Shown here one piece after another: positions 23,971 to 32,950 of a stretch of 64,000 nucleotides of DNA. Source of the stretch: Cumulibacter sp047975195 (GTDB lineage: Bacteria; Actinomycetota; Actinomycetes; Mycobacteriales; Antricoccaceae); contig JBKEDB010000031.1 of assembly GCA_047975195.1 (NCBI GenBank), positions 1 to 64,000 of the forward strand, written 5' to 3'. The translations under genes and the position numbers were made by a program. The notes under the pieces were generated by a model. It saw only the letters and a list, made by a program, of their open reading frames with translations, did not search any database and had not been told where the DNA came from. The first letter of the stretch is position 1. The number at the start of each line of letters is the position of its first letter.

Positions 23971-26900
23971 TCACCAGGCATCCACGCGTGGCAGATAGCG
24001 CGCGTTGGCCCACTTCTTTCGTGGCACGCTGCCCAGCGCGGTGCTCAGCACCTTGCGAGTGTCGATGGGATCTATCACGTCGTCGATCTCCAAATGCATC
24101 GCGGTGTTGATGCCGCCGCCGCGCTCATACATGCTTTCGACCAGTTCCTGGTATCGCGCTTCGCGAGCCTCCGGATCGGCGATCGCCTCGAGTTCCTTGC
24201 GGAACCCCAGTCGCACGTAGCCTTCCAGGCCCATTCCGCCGAACTCGCCGGTCGGCCACGCGACGGTGTTGACCGGCGCCCGCATCGAACCGCCGACCAT
24301 CGCCATCGCGCCTAGCCCATAACCCTTGCGTAGTACGACTGCGGCCATCGGCACGCTCGCATTTGCCGCGTGCACGAACATCCGGCTGAAGTGTCGTACG
24401 GCGGCAGTTTTCTCCGACTCCGGGCCGACCATGAATCCTGGGGTGTCACACAGCGACACGATCGGCAGCCCAAACGCGTCGCACAACGCGATGTGCCGGG
24501 CCGCCTTGTCGGCGCCATCTGAGTCGATCGCGCCGCCCAAAACCCGGGGGTTGTTGGCGATCAGCCCCATCGCCCGACCTTCGATCCGGATCAACGCGGT
24601 GACGATGCAGGTTCCGAAGTCCGGCCGCAACTCCATCACCGAGTCGGCGTCGGCAAGCAGCGCAATCGCATCGCAGACGTCGTACGCGCGCAGCCGATTC
24701 TCCGGGACCACATGCCGCAGTTCGCGTTGATCGGCTTCCTGCCAATGATCGAGGTCGCCCTGGAAGTAGGAGAGGTACTTCTTCGCGGCGTCGATGGCCG
24801 CATCCTCGTCGGCGACGCGGATATCTACGACGCCGTTCTGTGTCTGTACATCGATCGGCCCGATATCGGTCGGCGCAAAGACGCCCAGGCCACCACCTTC
24901 GATCATTGCCGGACCGCCCATACCGATGTTGCTGTTCTCGGTGGCGATGATGACGTCGCAGCAGCCCACGATCGCGGCGTTACCGGCGAAGCATGGGCCC
25001 GATACGATGCTGATCAGCGGGACCTTGCCGCTGAGTTCGGCCAGTGCTGTCCACGTGTGCCCATGCAGTCCTGCTACCTTGGGCGGATCCAGGTCGCCGG
25101 GGCGTCCTCCGCCGCCTTCGGCGAAGAAGATGACCGGGAGCTGGTTGGCTTTGGCGACGTTCAGCACCCGATCGGTCTTCTGGTGGTTGAAGTACCCCTG
25201 TGTTCCGGCCAGGACCGTGTAGTCATAGGCCAGCACAGCGGTCTTGGCGCGTTCGACATCGAATTGCGCACCGTTCACGTGCCCGACGCCGGTGATCATG
25301 CCGTCGGCCGGTGTGTTGTGGATCAGATCATCGAGTTCGCGCCGGCGGCGCTGTGCCGCGATCGCGAGGCCGCCGTACTCGACAAAGGAGCCGTCGTCGA
25401 GGAGCCGCTCGACGTTCTCGCGCGCGGTATTCAGCCCCTTCGAGTGCCGTTTTTCAACAGCTTTGGGGCGAGCATCATCACTCAGCAGGTGCTTTCGCGC
25501 GTTGAGGCGGGCGAGGTCGGCGCGGATCTCAGCGAGATCGCGCTCACCCAGGTCGGTGAGGTCCTGGTCCGCTTCGTCATCGGCCAACCAGTGCGCGAGT
25601 GCCGCGTCGGCCTCGACCACCGCACCCTCTTTTACCGTGATAACTGCGATCTGGCCGCTGCTTGGTGCGGCAATGACATGCTGCATCTTCATCGCTTCGA
25701 TCACGACGATGGTCTGCCCACGCTGCACGCGTTCGCCCGGGGCGGCTTCCACGGACACGACCAGACCACTGATCGGCGACGGGATTGGCTCGGAACCGGC
25801 CGGGGCGTCGGCAGCGGTGGATACGTGCTGAGCCGACTCTGCGGGCGTCGCGACCACGGCATGTTCAAGCTCGGCGGCCAGCGGAACGAGGTCCTTGGCG
25901 TGCTCGTCGAGGTACTTCGTGCTGACGGACCGATCTTCCAACGCGCCCGAACGCAGCAGGGCTCGCTGCAGCGAGATGTTGCTGGAGACGCCTTCGATCC
26001 GAGCCCGCGCGAGCACGTCGTCAGCGAACGCGAGCAGACCGTGTAAGTCGACGCCTTCGGCGTGCACGATGACCTTCGCCAGCAACGAATCAAACCTTGG
26101 GTTGACCGCGTAACCAGAGCTGACCACGGTATCGACGCGGACACCTGGCCCCGACGGCAGGTCGGCGATCGTCACGGTGCCCGGCGAGGGTACGGCGACG
26201 CCGGACTTGATCATCTTCTCCGCGTTGATCCGGATCTGAACGGCCTGCCCGTGCGCCTGGATTTCCGTGCCATTGAGTCCGAGTTCGTCGAGCGTGACGC
26301 CGGTGCACGCGCGGATCTGATCGCGCACCAGATCCCGGCCAGTGATCTGCTCGGTCACGGTGTGCTCGACCTGAATCCGTGGATTGACCTCCATGAAATA
26401 CCAGGAGTCATCCGGCGCGACCAGGAATTCGACCGTCGCCAGGCCCCGATACTGTACGGCCGCCAACATCCGGATCGCTGCCTGTTGCATCCCGGCACGC
26501 GCGTCCTCGTCGATCAGTACTGCCGGAGCGGTCTCAATCAGTTTCTGATGCCGGCGTTGCAGGGTGCAGTCGCGATCAAGCAGGTGCGCCACGGCGCCGG
26601 CGCCATCGCCGATAGCTTGCACTTCGACATGCCGGGCGTTATCCAGCAGCATTTCGGCGTACACGTCCTCGCGGCCGAACCCGCGTAACGCCTCGCTGCG
26701 CGCCGAGGTCACTGCGGACTCGATCTCGCTCGCGTCGCGCACTACCCGCATCCCGCGCCCGCCGCCGCCTGCGGCCGCCTTGATCATGATTGCGCCGGTG
26801 CCGTCCAACGACGCGAACAGTTCCTGGATCTCCTGCGTCGAAGAGTTTTCCGAGGTACCTCGCAGCACCGGCACGTCGAGTTCGGTGGCCAGCGCCCGCG

Positions 26901-27276
26901 CCTGGGACTTGTCCCCCAGGCGTTGCAGCGCGACTGGATCAGGGCCGATGAAGGTGATGTGCGCATCGATGCAGGCCTGGGCCAACGCAGCACTCTCGGA
27001 CAAGAATCCGTATCCCGGATGCAGCATGGTCGCGCCGACGGACTGTGCCGCGGCCACGACGCCGGCCACGTCGAGGTATGCGGCGGGGCCCTCGCCGTTC
27101 AGTTCCGCTGCGACATCGCAATCGCGCACATGCGGCGCGCCGGCATCATCCGCGCTGTAGATGGCGGCGGTGCGTAGACCGAGCAACTTCGCGGTGCGCG
27201 CGACTCGTCGTACGATTTCACCGCGGTTAGCGATCAATAGGGTGTGGGGCGTCTGCTCGTCTAAATGCGCGTTCAC
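23971..27276 (-). CDS. Single-chain multidomain acyl-CoA carboxylase (LCC-like)
   Basis: 1101 residues carrying a whole biotin-dependent carboxylase in one chain. Residues about 10-455 are biotin carboxylase (LLIANRGEIVRR, ATP-grasp loop KAAAGGGGRGM at 166-176, FMEVNPRIQVEHTVTEQ at 294-310). Residues about 495-565 are the biotin carrier with EAMKM, biotinyl Lys530. Residues about 590-1100 are a full carboxyltransferase with both crotonase-like halves (FFAEGGGGRPGDLD, GPCFAGNAAIVGCCDVII, SLCDTPGFMVGPESEK, GGSMRAPVN). This order and length match the homohexameric long-chain acyl-CoA carboxylase described from Mycobacterium avium subsp. paratuberculosis. Most actinobacterial carboxylases are split between AccA- and AccD-type subunits. 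The acyl-CoA ligase lies 15 bp downstream. Confidence 0.93.
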   Translation of the reverse strand: MNAHLDEQTPHTLLIANRGEIVRRVARTAKLLGLRTAAIYSADDAGAPHVRDCDVAAELNGEGPAAYLDVAGVVAAAQSVGATMLHPGYGFLSESAALAQACIDAHITFIGPDPVALQRLGDKSQARALATELDVPVLRGTSENSSTQEIQELFASLDGTGAIMIKAAAGGGGRGMRVVRDASEIESAVTSARSEALRGFGREDVYAEMLLDNARHVEVQAIGDGAGAVAHLLDRDCTLQRRHQKLIETAPAVLIDEDARAGMQQAAIRMLAAVQYRGLATVEFLVAPDDSWYFMEVNPRIQVEHTVTEQITGRDLVRDQIRACTGVTLDELGLNGTEIQAHGQAVQIRINAEKMIKSGVAVPSPGTVTIADLPSGPGVRVDTVVSSGYAVNPRFDSLLAKVIVHAEGVDLHGLLAFADDVLARARIEGVSSNISLQRALLRSGALEDRSVSTKYLDEHAKDLVPLAAELEHAVVATPAESAQHVSTAADAPAGSEPIPSPISGLVVSVEAAPGERVQRGQTIVVIEAMKMQHVIAAPSSGQIAVITVKEGAVVEADAALAHWLADDEADQDLTDLGERDLAEIRADLARLNARKHLLSDDARPKAVEKRHSKGLNTARENVERLLDDGSFVEYGGLAIAAQRRRRELDDLIHNTPADGMITGVGHVNGAQFDVERAKTAVLAYDYTVLAGTQGYFNHQKTDRVLNVAKANQLPVIFFAEGGGGRPGDLDPPKVAGLHGHTWTALAELSGKVPLISIVSGPCFAGNAAIVGCCDVIIATENSNIGMGGPAMIEGGGLGVFAPTDIGPIDVQTQNGVVDIRVADEDAAIDAAKKYLSYFQGDLDHWQEADQRELRHVVPENRLRAYDVCDAIALLADADSVMELRPDFGTCIVTALIRIEGRAMGLIANNPRVLGGAIDSDGADKAARHIALCDAFGLPIVSLCDTPGFMVGPESEKTAAVRHFSRMFVHAANASVPMAAVVLRKGYGLGAMAMVGGSMRAPVNTVAWPTGEFGGMGLEGYVRLGFRKELEAIADPEAREARYQELVESMYERGGGINTAMHLEIDDVIDPIDTRKVLSTALGSVPRKKWANARYLPRVDAW

Positions 27277-27521
27277 TCAATGTCCGTTTCATCTCGCGTG
27301 CCCTCAGGCGCGGCTATCTTGCTGAACTCTAGAGAACCTCGGACCCGCCGCGCTGGCCGCACGTCGCTTGGTAGGGATATCGCCCGGCCGGATTCGGGAC
27401 CTCCCTCAAGCCGACCGCTCGCGCTCCTGCCCTACTGGTGGTTTTGCTGGGTCCGGGCGGCTGTCCGGCGGTTAGCGACGTCCGGCCGCCCCGATCCAGC
27501 TGCGGCGGTGCAGGGCTGACT
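27277..27521. other. Intergenic region upstream of the carboxylase
   Basis: Together with the terminator beyond it, about 300 bp separate the carboxylase start from the acyl-CoA dehydrogenase stop, both on the minus strand. No gene is evident. A small palindrome CTCTAGAG (27327-27334) lies about 50 bp before the carboxylase start and could be an operator; no convincing -35/-10 pair was found. Confidence 0.5.
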
Positions 27522-27568
27522 AACGCACAGTGCCGAGAGCCCCACCTGGGCTCTCGGCACCGTGCGTT
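27522..27568 (-). terminator. Hairpin terminator after the acyl-CoA dehydrogenase pair
   Basis: A 21-bp stem (27522-27542 with 27548-27568) is closed by the 5-nt loop CACCT. The only irregular pair is a G-U wobble in minus-strand RNA and an A-C mismatch in plus-strand RNA, so it is tuned to the minus-strand transcript. It starts 15 bp past the stop of the downstream dehydrogenase gene. Confidence 0.85.
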
Positions 27569-27582
27569 TAGCGGTTGACCGA

Positions 27583-28692
27583 CTACGCCGACAGCTCGAT
27601 CAGTTCGCCGAGCCAGGTGCGGTGTGCGTCCGCGCGGCCCATGCCGATCGAGTCGGCCTTAGCGCGCTTGAGCATGACGTGCGAGGGGTTCTCCCACGTC
27701 ATGCCCTGGCCACCGTGCATCTGCAGGCACTCCTCCGCGGCCTTCGGCGCGGTCACGGAGGCATGCGCCTTTGCCACCGCAGTGGCGATTGGCAGATCGG
27801 GGTCGTTCTCCCCCGCGGTTGCCGCGGCGTACTTCGCGGCGGCCTGCAACTGCGACACGGACACCGACACGTCGGCCATGCGGTGCTTGAGGCCCTGGTA
27901 CGAGCCGATCAGACGACCGAATTGGTAACGCTGCTTCATATACGCCACGGCGGTATCCAGCGCATTCTGCGCCACGCCGTACATCTCGGACGACAGCATC
28001 GCCGCGCCGATGAGCAGCGCGTGATGGACCGCGCCTGCGGCGTCACCGCCGAGCGACGTGCCCTGTGCGCCGTCGAGCGTGATGTCGGCCAACTGCCGGG
28101 TCATATCCAGCGACACGGCCGGGGCCACGGTCGCATCGGCGCTCGCGATGGCGTAGAGGCCATCGGCAGCCGGAACGACCAGGACGTCGGCGGCGAGCGC
28201 ATCGGCAACGACCGGGATCGATCCGGTGAGGCGGCCTTCGGAGACCGTGACACTCGGCGTGAACGGCTTGCCGGGGCCAGCGGAGAACGGAACCGCCAGG
28301 GTCGCCGTCTTCTCGCCCGAGGCGATCTCCGAGATCAACTTCTTGTCACCTGCGTGCAGCAATGCCGCAGTAGCCAGCACAGCGCTGCCGAAATACGGAA
28401 CTGGTGCGGTGGCGCGACCGAGTTCGGTCATGACCACCGCTACCTCGCGCCAACTGGCGCCCGCGCCGCCGAGCTCCTCGGGCACCGCGAGACCGGCCAG
28501 GCCGAGTTCACCAGCGATCTGCTTCCAGAGTTCGAGGTCACTCGAGGATTCCGCTTCGGTGCGTGCGAGCACCTGCTGCCATTCGGCGCGCTTGGTCAGC
28601 AGCCCGCGCAGCGTGGCGGCAAGTTCCTTCTCGTCCTCGGTCTCCAGCAGGGAGTACTGGCCGCCGACGGGAACGTCTGCAGTAGTGGTCAT
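27583..28692 (-). CDS. Acyl-CoA dehydrogenase-like subunit, probably without the catalytic base
   Basis: 369 residues with the ACAD fold: helical N-terminal domain (AGELGLAGLAVPEELGGAGAS), beta-domain, and C-terminal helices (QRYQFGRLIGSYQGLKHRMA, ECLQMHGGQGMTWENPSHVM). In ordinary ACADs the C-terminus continues to a YEGT box with the catalytic Glu. Here the equivalent segment reads ADSIGMGRADAHR, with Met at the Glu position. The start codon overlaps the stop of the other ACAD gene (ATGA). Known actinobacterial FadE pairs (for example ChsE-type) form alpha2beta2 heterotetramers in which one subunit is non-catalytic; I infer the same here. The substrate is unknown. Confidence 0.88.
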   Translation of the reverse strand: MTTTADVPVGGQYSLLETEDEKELAATLRGLLTKRAEWQQVLARTEAESSSDLELWKQIAGELGLAGLAVPEELGGAGASWREVAVVMTELGRATAPVPYFGSAVLATAALLHAGDKKLISEIASGEKTATLAVPFSAGPGKPFTPSVTVSEGRLTGSIPVVADALAADVLVVPAADGLYAIASADATVAPAVSLDMTRQLADITLDGAQGTSLGGDAAGAVHHALLIGAAMLSSEMYGVAQNALDTAVAYMKQRYQFGRLIGSYQGLKHRMADVSVSVSQLQAAAKYAAATAGENDPDLPIATAVAKAHASVTAPKAAEECLQMHGGQGMTWENPSHVMLKRAKADSIGMGRADAHRTWLGELIELSA

Positions 28693-29897
28693 CGGGGCAG
28701 GTCCTTCCAGGGAACGTCCTTATCGATGCGCGGCTCCGGCGGCAAGCCGAGCACGCGCTCGCTGATGATGTTTCGCATGATCTCCGACGTACCGCCCTCG
28801 ATCGACAGGCCGCGCCACCGCAGGTAGCGGAAGCCCGGGATGCGCGACCAGCGCTTGTCGAGGTCTGGACGCCGCATGTCGTAGTTGTCGTAACGCAGAC
28901 CGTCGTCGCCCTGGAACTCCAACTCGAGGCCGGTGAGGCGCTGCGTAAGCGAGGTGAGACCAAGTTTTACAGCCGATCCCTCAGGACCGGGGGTGCCGAC
29001 GGCCAGCGACTGACCCAACCGAATCTGTGCGATGCGCAGGGCTTCGGCCTCGACCCAGTTGCTCAGCAGAGCGTCGCGCAGGGCCGGATCGCGCTGTTCG
29101 CTGCTTTCCCATGTGCGCACGGCTTCACCGATCGCACCCTCGCCGCGGCGAGCGACCTTGCCACCGATGGCCACGCGCTCGTTCATCAGCGTGGTCTGCG
29201 CGACTGCCCAGCCCTGGCCGACTTCACCGAGGCGCTGATTGTCCGGGATCACCACATCGTCGAGGAAGATCTCGTTGAACTCGGCCTCACCGGTGATCTG
29301 CCGCAGCGGGCGGACATCGATGCCGGGGGTGTCCATCTTGACCCAGAAGTAGGTCATTCCCCGGTGCTTGACGGCATCCGGGTCGCTGCGCGTGACCAGC
29401 AACGCGTACTCGGCGTGGTGCGCCAGGGATGTCCAGACCTTCTGGCCGTTGATCAGCCAGTCTCCGTTCTCCTGCTTGACCGCGGACGTGCCGAGACCGG
29501 CAAGGTCCGAACCGGCGCCGGGCTCGGAGAACATCTGGCACCAGATGTTCTCACCGGTCCACAGCGGACGCAGCAGTCGTTTGGCGTCTTCCTCGCTGGC
29601 AAAGGCAAGCAGCGTCGGCGCGGCCATGCCCAGGCCAATGGCATTCATCCCAGCCTTGTTGTCCGGCGCGCCAGCTTTAGCGAACGCGTCGCTGACATCA
29701 GCCTGCAGGGACCGGTCCAGGCCCTTGCCGCCGTACCCCTCCGGATAGTTCACCCACGCCAGACCGGCGTCGTACCGCGCCCGCAAGAACTCCAGCGGCT
29801 CAGTGGTCGCCGGATCGTGCGCGGCTAAGAACTCGCGCACCTCCTCAGCGAGCTGAGCGGCCTGAGTCGCGCGGTCAGCGTTCTGGTCCACAGCCAT
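28689..29897 (-). CDS. Acyl-CoA dehydrogenase (FadE-type, probable catalytic subunit)
   Basis: 402 residues from the ATG preceded by GTGGAGG. ACAD motifs are intact: the FAD/substrate loop WCQMFSEPGAGSDLAGLGTS, the beta-domain LINGQKVWTSLAHHA, and the C-terminal LSIEGGTSEIMRNIISERVL followed by GLPPEPR. A Glu is available in the IEGGT segment as candidate base. A 4-bp ATGA overlap couples it to the second, degenerate ACAD gene. Upstream is an AT-rich 88-bp divergent promoter region shared with the Nudix gene, containing the palindromic ACGATTCGT at 29908-29916. Confidence 0.92.
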   Translation of the reverse strand: MAVDQNADRATQAAQLAEEVREFLAAHDPATTEPLEFLRARYDAGLAWVNYPEGYGGKGLDRSLQADVSDAFAKAGAPDNKAGMNAIGLGMAAPTLLAFASEEDAKRLLRPLWTGENIWCQMFSEPGAGSDLAGLGTSAVKQENGDWLINGQKVWTSLAHHAEYALLVTRSDPDAVKHRGMTYFWVKMDTPGIDVRPLRQITGEAEFNEIFLDDVVIPDNQRLGEVGQGWAVAQTTLMNERVAIGGKVARRGEGAIGEAVRTWESSEQRDPALRDALLSNWVEAEALRIAQIRLGQSLAVGTPGPEGSAVKLGLTSLTQRLTGLELEFQGDDGLRYDNYDMRRPDLDKRWSRIPGFRYLRWRGLSIEGGTSEIMRNIISERVLGLPPEPRIDKDVPWKDLPR

Positions 29898-29972
29898 CGC
29901 TACCTCCACGATTCGTTTTCTATAATGATCGTTCTACCGGGTGCGCCTGGCTAAGCCAACTCCGACCCACAC

Positions 29973-29978
29973 TAGAAT
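29973..29978 (+). promoter_or_regulatory. -10 box implying a leaderless Nudix mRNA
   Basis: TAGAAT ends 7 bp before the GTG start of the Nudix gene, with no ribosome-binding site between. The transcription start should fall at or next to the GTG, as in the leaderless mRNAs common in actinobacteria. No clear -35 box is present. Confidence 0.5.
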
Positions 29979-29985
29979 TTAGTGA

Positions 29986-30465
29986 GTGAGCACTCAGTCG
30001 ACCAACGACACCCCGGTCGTCCGGCAGCGGATCGGCGCGTACGGCGTCCTAACCCGCGAGATCAACGGTCGCCGCGAACTGCTGTTGACCCGTATTTCAC
30101 CTACCGATTACGGCGCCGGAATGTGGACCTTGCCGGGCGGCGGAATCGATCATGGTGAGCATCCGGACGACGCCGTGGTACGTGAGGTATACGAAGAGAC
30201 GTCACTGTCGGTGCGGGTGCGTTCGGTCGTCACCGTGACCAGCCTGCACGTCATCGGCAAGAACCGCGCCGGAGTACTCGAGGATTTCCAGGGCGTCGGG
30301 ATCATCTACCTCGTCGACGCCGACAGTGACGCCGATCTGGACTCGCTGCGCGTCGTTGAGGAGAACTCCTCCACCGACCTCGTCGAGTGGGTGCCGCTGG
30401 ATCTGCTCACCGAACGCGAACTCACCAACGTCGCGCGCGCTGGGCTCACGGTGGCCGCAGTCTAA
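29986..30465 (+). CDS. Nudix hydrolase
   Basis: A 159-residue phosphohydrolase of the MutT/Nudix superfamily. The Nudix box reads GGGIDHGEHPDDAVVREVYE then ETSL, matching GX5EX7REUXEEXGU with Ser in place of the last Gly; the metal-binding REVYEE core is intact. WTLPGGG precedes it as usual. The substrate class (nucleotide, NADH, diphosphoinositol) cannot be told from the box. The GTG start lies directly after a -10 sequence, suggesting leaderless translation. The stop codon abuts the convergent GNAT-like gene with no gap. Confidence 0.92.
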   Translation: MSTQSTNDTPVVRQRIGAYGVLTREINGRRELLLTRISPTDYGAGMWTLPGGGIDHGEHPDDAVVREVYEETSLSVRVRSVVTVTSLHVIGKNRAGVLEDFQGVGIIYLVDADSDADLDSLRVVEENSSTDLVEWVPLDLLTERELTNVARAGLTVAAV

Positions 30466-31185
30466 TTAGTGCTCGACCCTAACCCGGGAGATGACGCCGA
30501 GACGGTCGAATCCCAGCGCGAGCGCAGCGGCATGGTCATCGTCGACGCCAAGTCGCAATTGCGGGATCAATCCGGCGTCCAACGCATCGTGCATTGCCAC
30601 CGCAGCGGCAATCTCCACCGCACCCGTGCCGCGAGTATCGATGGCGCCGACGAAGCTGAGATCGGCCAGAATCCCGTGCTGCGTCGAGTACGCCGCCGCT
30701 GCCATCGGCCGCTCACCCTCGTCCAGCAACACGAATAGGTGCTCGTGATCAGTGAGGGCCAGACCGCGTACGTCATCGGGGGCGCATCGCGGCAGCAACT
30801 CAGCGATGGCTTCGGGGTCTGCGGTCACCTCGGCGTCGGAAAGGCCGGGAGCACTGAGGTAGTCATCGGCGTACAACAATGCCTCCACGCTGGTCCCGCG
30901 GGGACGATGTCCCTTGGCTAGATCCAGCAGCCCGGGCACGGACAGTAGCGCCTCGTCGGTGTAATCGACCGCCTCATCCAGTGCCCACGGTGCGCCGACG
31001 AGGACCGTGCGCCCGAGTAACTCGAAAGCCACGATCTCGCCATCCGCAGCGACGAGGGTGCGCCGTTGGGCGCCCTCGGCGCCGCTGAACGCGGCGTCGT
31101 CTAGCCCGTACGCCCGGGCCCACGCCATCGCCACAATCGCCTCTGTGTTCTGGTCAACCACAACTGCAATATTAACGAGACGCAT
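30466..31185 (-). CDS. GNAT-like acetyltransferase fold protein
   Basis: 239 residues. The C-terminal part resembles a GNAT core: the strand LADLSFVGAIDTRGTGAVEI, helix AAAVAMHDALDAGLIPQLRL and GVDDDHAAALALGFDRLGVI follow the acetyl-CoA-binding loop/helix and the N..A..LY..LGF pattern, with H/A instead of N. The N-terminal 130 residues are more divergent and could be a second degenerate GNAT domain. Substrate unknown. It is convergent with the Nudix gene and alone on its strand. An alternative GTG start a few codons inside is possible. Confidence 0.55.
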   Translation of the reverse strand: MRLVNIAVVVDQNTEAIVAMAWARAYGLDDAAFSGAEGAQRRTLVAADGEIVAFELLGRTVLVGAPWALDEAVDYTDEALLSVPGLLDLAKGHRPRGTSVEALLYADDYLSAPGLSDAEVTADPEAIAELLPRCAPDDVRGLALTDHEHLFVLLDEGERPMAAAAYSTQHGILADLSFVGAIDTRGTGAVEIAAAVAMHDALDAGLIPQLRLGVDDDHAAALALGFDRLGVISRVRVEH

Positions 31186-31260
31186 TGGCGTATCGATCGA
31201 ACCAATCCACGCATGTCTCAGTACGGACGGCTGTCGATCAGGACATCATTCGAGCCAGAG

Positions 31261-31305
31261 GTGAGGGTCTGGACGCGATAAATTGACGCGGACCCAGACC
31301 CTCAC
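31261..31305 (-). terminator. Hairpin terminator after the ABC binding-protein gene
   Basis: A perfect 12-bp stem pairs GTGAGGGTCTGG (31261-31272) with CCAGACCCTCAC (31294-31305); the 21-nt interior can form a further short GCG/CGC stem. It lies about 36 bp past the stop codon of the solute-binding protein gene. Confidence 0.75.
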
Positions 31306-31340
31306 GCCGAGCGCACACAGGCAAATATGACGAAGAAACG

Positions 31341-32876
31341 TTACTTCGACACCACAACCGGCTTCCAGTTATAGGCGCCCTCAATCGGCGAGACGAATCC
31401 GTCCATTCCGGACGCAGCCCCAAAGACCGCCTGCGGCGCACAGATCGGAATCAGCGCCGGGCCAGCCTCGTAGATCTTCTTGACCAGTTCTTGAAGCGGC
31501 GGCGACTGCTCGGCGGGGTCGGCGGTGCTGCGCGCCTCATCGACCAACTCCTGGCCGCCGTCAATCTCGATGCCAGTCGTCCAGGCGACTCCCGGCCGCA
31601 AATACCAGTTGTACAAGAAGGTCGTTACATCGGGATCGGCAACGTTCGTCGGCGCAACATAGGCATCGAACTTGCCCTCGCGTACTTCAGGGGTTGCCTG
31701 CGCTGTGTCCACGGCAGCCACGGTGCTTTCGATACCCACCTTGCCGAGTTGGTCCTGCACGACCTCGGCAAGCTCCTGGTACACACTGATGTTCGGACTC
31801 TTCAACTCGATGCTAACGGGATTTGACGCACCGTAGCCAGCAGCCTCGAGCTCAGCCTTGACCTTCTCCGGCTCGTACTTATAAGTATCAGCATTCGGGA
31901 GAGCATCCGTATACGGGCCAAACTGATCGATGTAAGGCTGCACCACCGGTTCACACAGTCCGCCCTGCAAGTTGTCATCGATTGACTGGCGATCAATCCC
32001 ATTCAAGATCGCGTTCCGAACGACCGGATCATCCAGACCCGGCCGCGACGTGTTGAGTAGCACGTAGTAAATAAGATCGCTCGCACCGGTCACAACCACG
32101 TTTCCGCCGGCCTCGATCTCGGTGATCTGCGATGGACGCATATTGCCACCATCGATCTGCCCGGAGTTCAGCGCGCGGACGCGAGCCGCATCATCGACGA
32201 TCGCGCGGATCGTCAGCGAGTTCGGCTTACGGTTCTCGGCGTCCCAGTACCCGTCCCAAGCTTCGTACTCAACCTCATCAGCGGTATGCGAGACCAACTT
32301 GAACGGGCCAGCGCCAACTGGATTCGTCGCAACATCTCCATCGGCAACGTCGGGGCTGACGATCATGCCGGGCTCGTTTCCCAGCGCCGCGATGACGTGC
32401 GCACCGGGCGCGTTGAACGTCAGTTTGACCGTCATCTCATCGACTACGTCCACCGCCTCCACGACGGCCAAGTCCGGTGCGGTCGCAGCACCCTCGGCGC
32501 GGGCGCGATCGAGACTCTTCTGAACAGCCTCAGCATCCATGCTCGCACCATCTTGGAACTGCACACCATCACGCAGCGTGAGCGTCAGCGACATCGCATC
32601 GTCAGCGAGCTCCCAGTCGGTAGCCAGGCCCGGGACCGGGTTGCCGTCCTCATCCCACCCGATCAGCGCGTCAAACATCGGCGCCGTGTATTGCGGGTCA
32701 TATGTACCACCGTTATGCGGATCGAGCGATGACGTCCGATAAGAGAGCGCGATGGTGATCTCGTCCGAGGCTTCGCCGCCTCCGGAGTCGCTCGACCCGC
32801 ACGCGGACAACGCCATGCCGAGTACGCCGACCAACGAGACGGCGGCGACTCGCCCGCGCTTCCATTTCCCTGACAT
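31341..32876 (-). CDS. ABC transporter solute-binding lipoprotein, family 5 (Opp/Dpp type)
   Basis: 511 residues, extracytoplasmic ligand receptor. The N-terminus is a lipoprotein signal: basic KWKRGR, hydrophobic AAVSLVGVLGMAL and lipobox LSAC, so Cys becomes lipidated. The body has family-5 features (SYRTSSLDPHNGGTYDPQ near the mature N-terminus, LRDGVQFQDGASMDAEAVQ, NPVGAGPFKLVSHT). The family binds peptides, nickel or other small hydrophobic ligands. Matching permeases and ATPases are not adjacent but about 11 kb away (43.6-47.5 kb), and both promoters carry the same 18-bp dyad. An in-frame ATG 4 codons upstream is also possible. Confidence 0.92.
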   Translation of the reverse strand: MSGKWKRGRVAAVSLVGVLGMALSACGSSDSGGGEASDEITIALSYRTSSLDPHNGGTYDPQYTAPMFDALIGWDEDGNPVPGLATDWELADDAMSLTLTLRDGVQFQDGASMDAEAVQKSLDRARAEGAATAPDLAVVEAVDVVDEMTVKLTFNAPGAHVIAALGNEPGMIVSPDVADGDVATNPVGAGPFKLVSHTADEVEYEAWDGYWDAENRKPNSLTIRAIVDDAARVRALNSGQIDGGNMRPSQITEIEAGGNVVVTGASDLIYYVLLNTSRPGLDDPVVRNAILNGIDRQSIDDNLQGGLCEPVVQPYIDQFGPYTDALPNADTYKYEPEKVKAELEAAGYGASNPVSIELKSPNISVYQELAEVVQDQLGKVGIESTVAAVDTAQATPEVREGKFDAYVAPTNVADPDVTTFLYNWYLRPGVAWTTGIEIDGGQELVDEARSTADPAEQSPPLQELVKKIYEAGPALIPICAPQAVFGAASGMDGFVSPIEGAYNWKPVVVSK

Positions 32877-32950
32877 CAAACTGACCATCCCCTGCCATAG
32901 ACGATCTCGGCGCAACGGCTGCTACCGAAAGGTGCGGACACGGTATATCG

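Noticed and set aside
24712..26046. 444-residue plus-strand open frame opposite the carboxylase
   Set aside because: Antisense shadow of a gene with intact motifs on the other strand.
29921..29926. Perfect TATAAT on the plus strand
   Set aside because: No -35 at suitable distance and 60 bp before the Nudix start, where a better-placed TAGAAT exists; it may instead be part of the minus-strand ACAD promoter.
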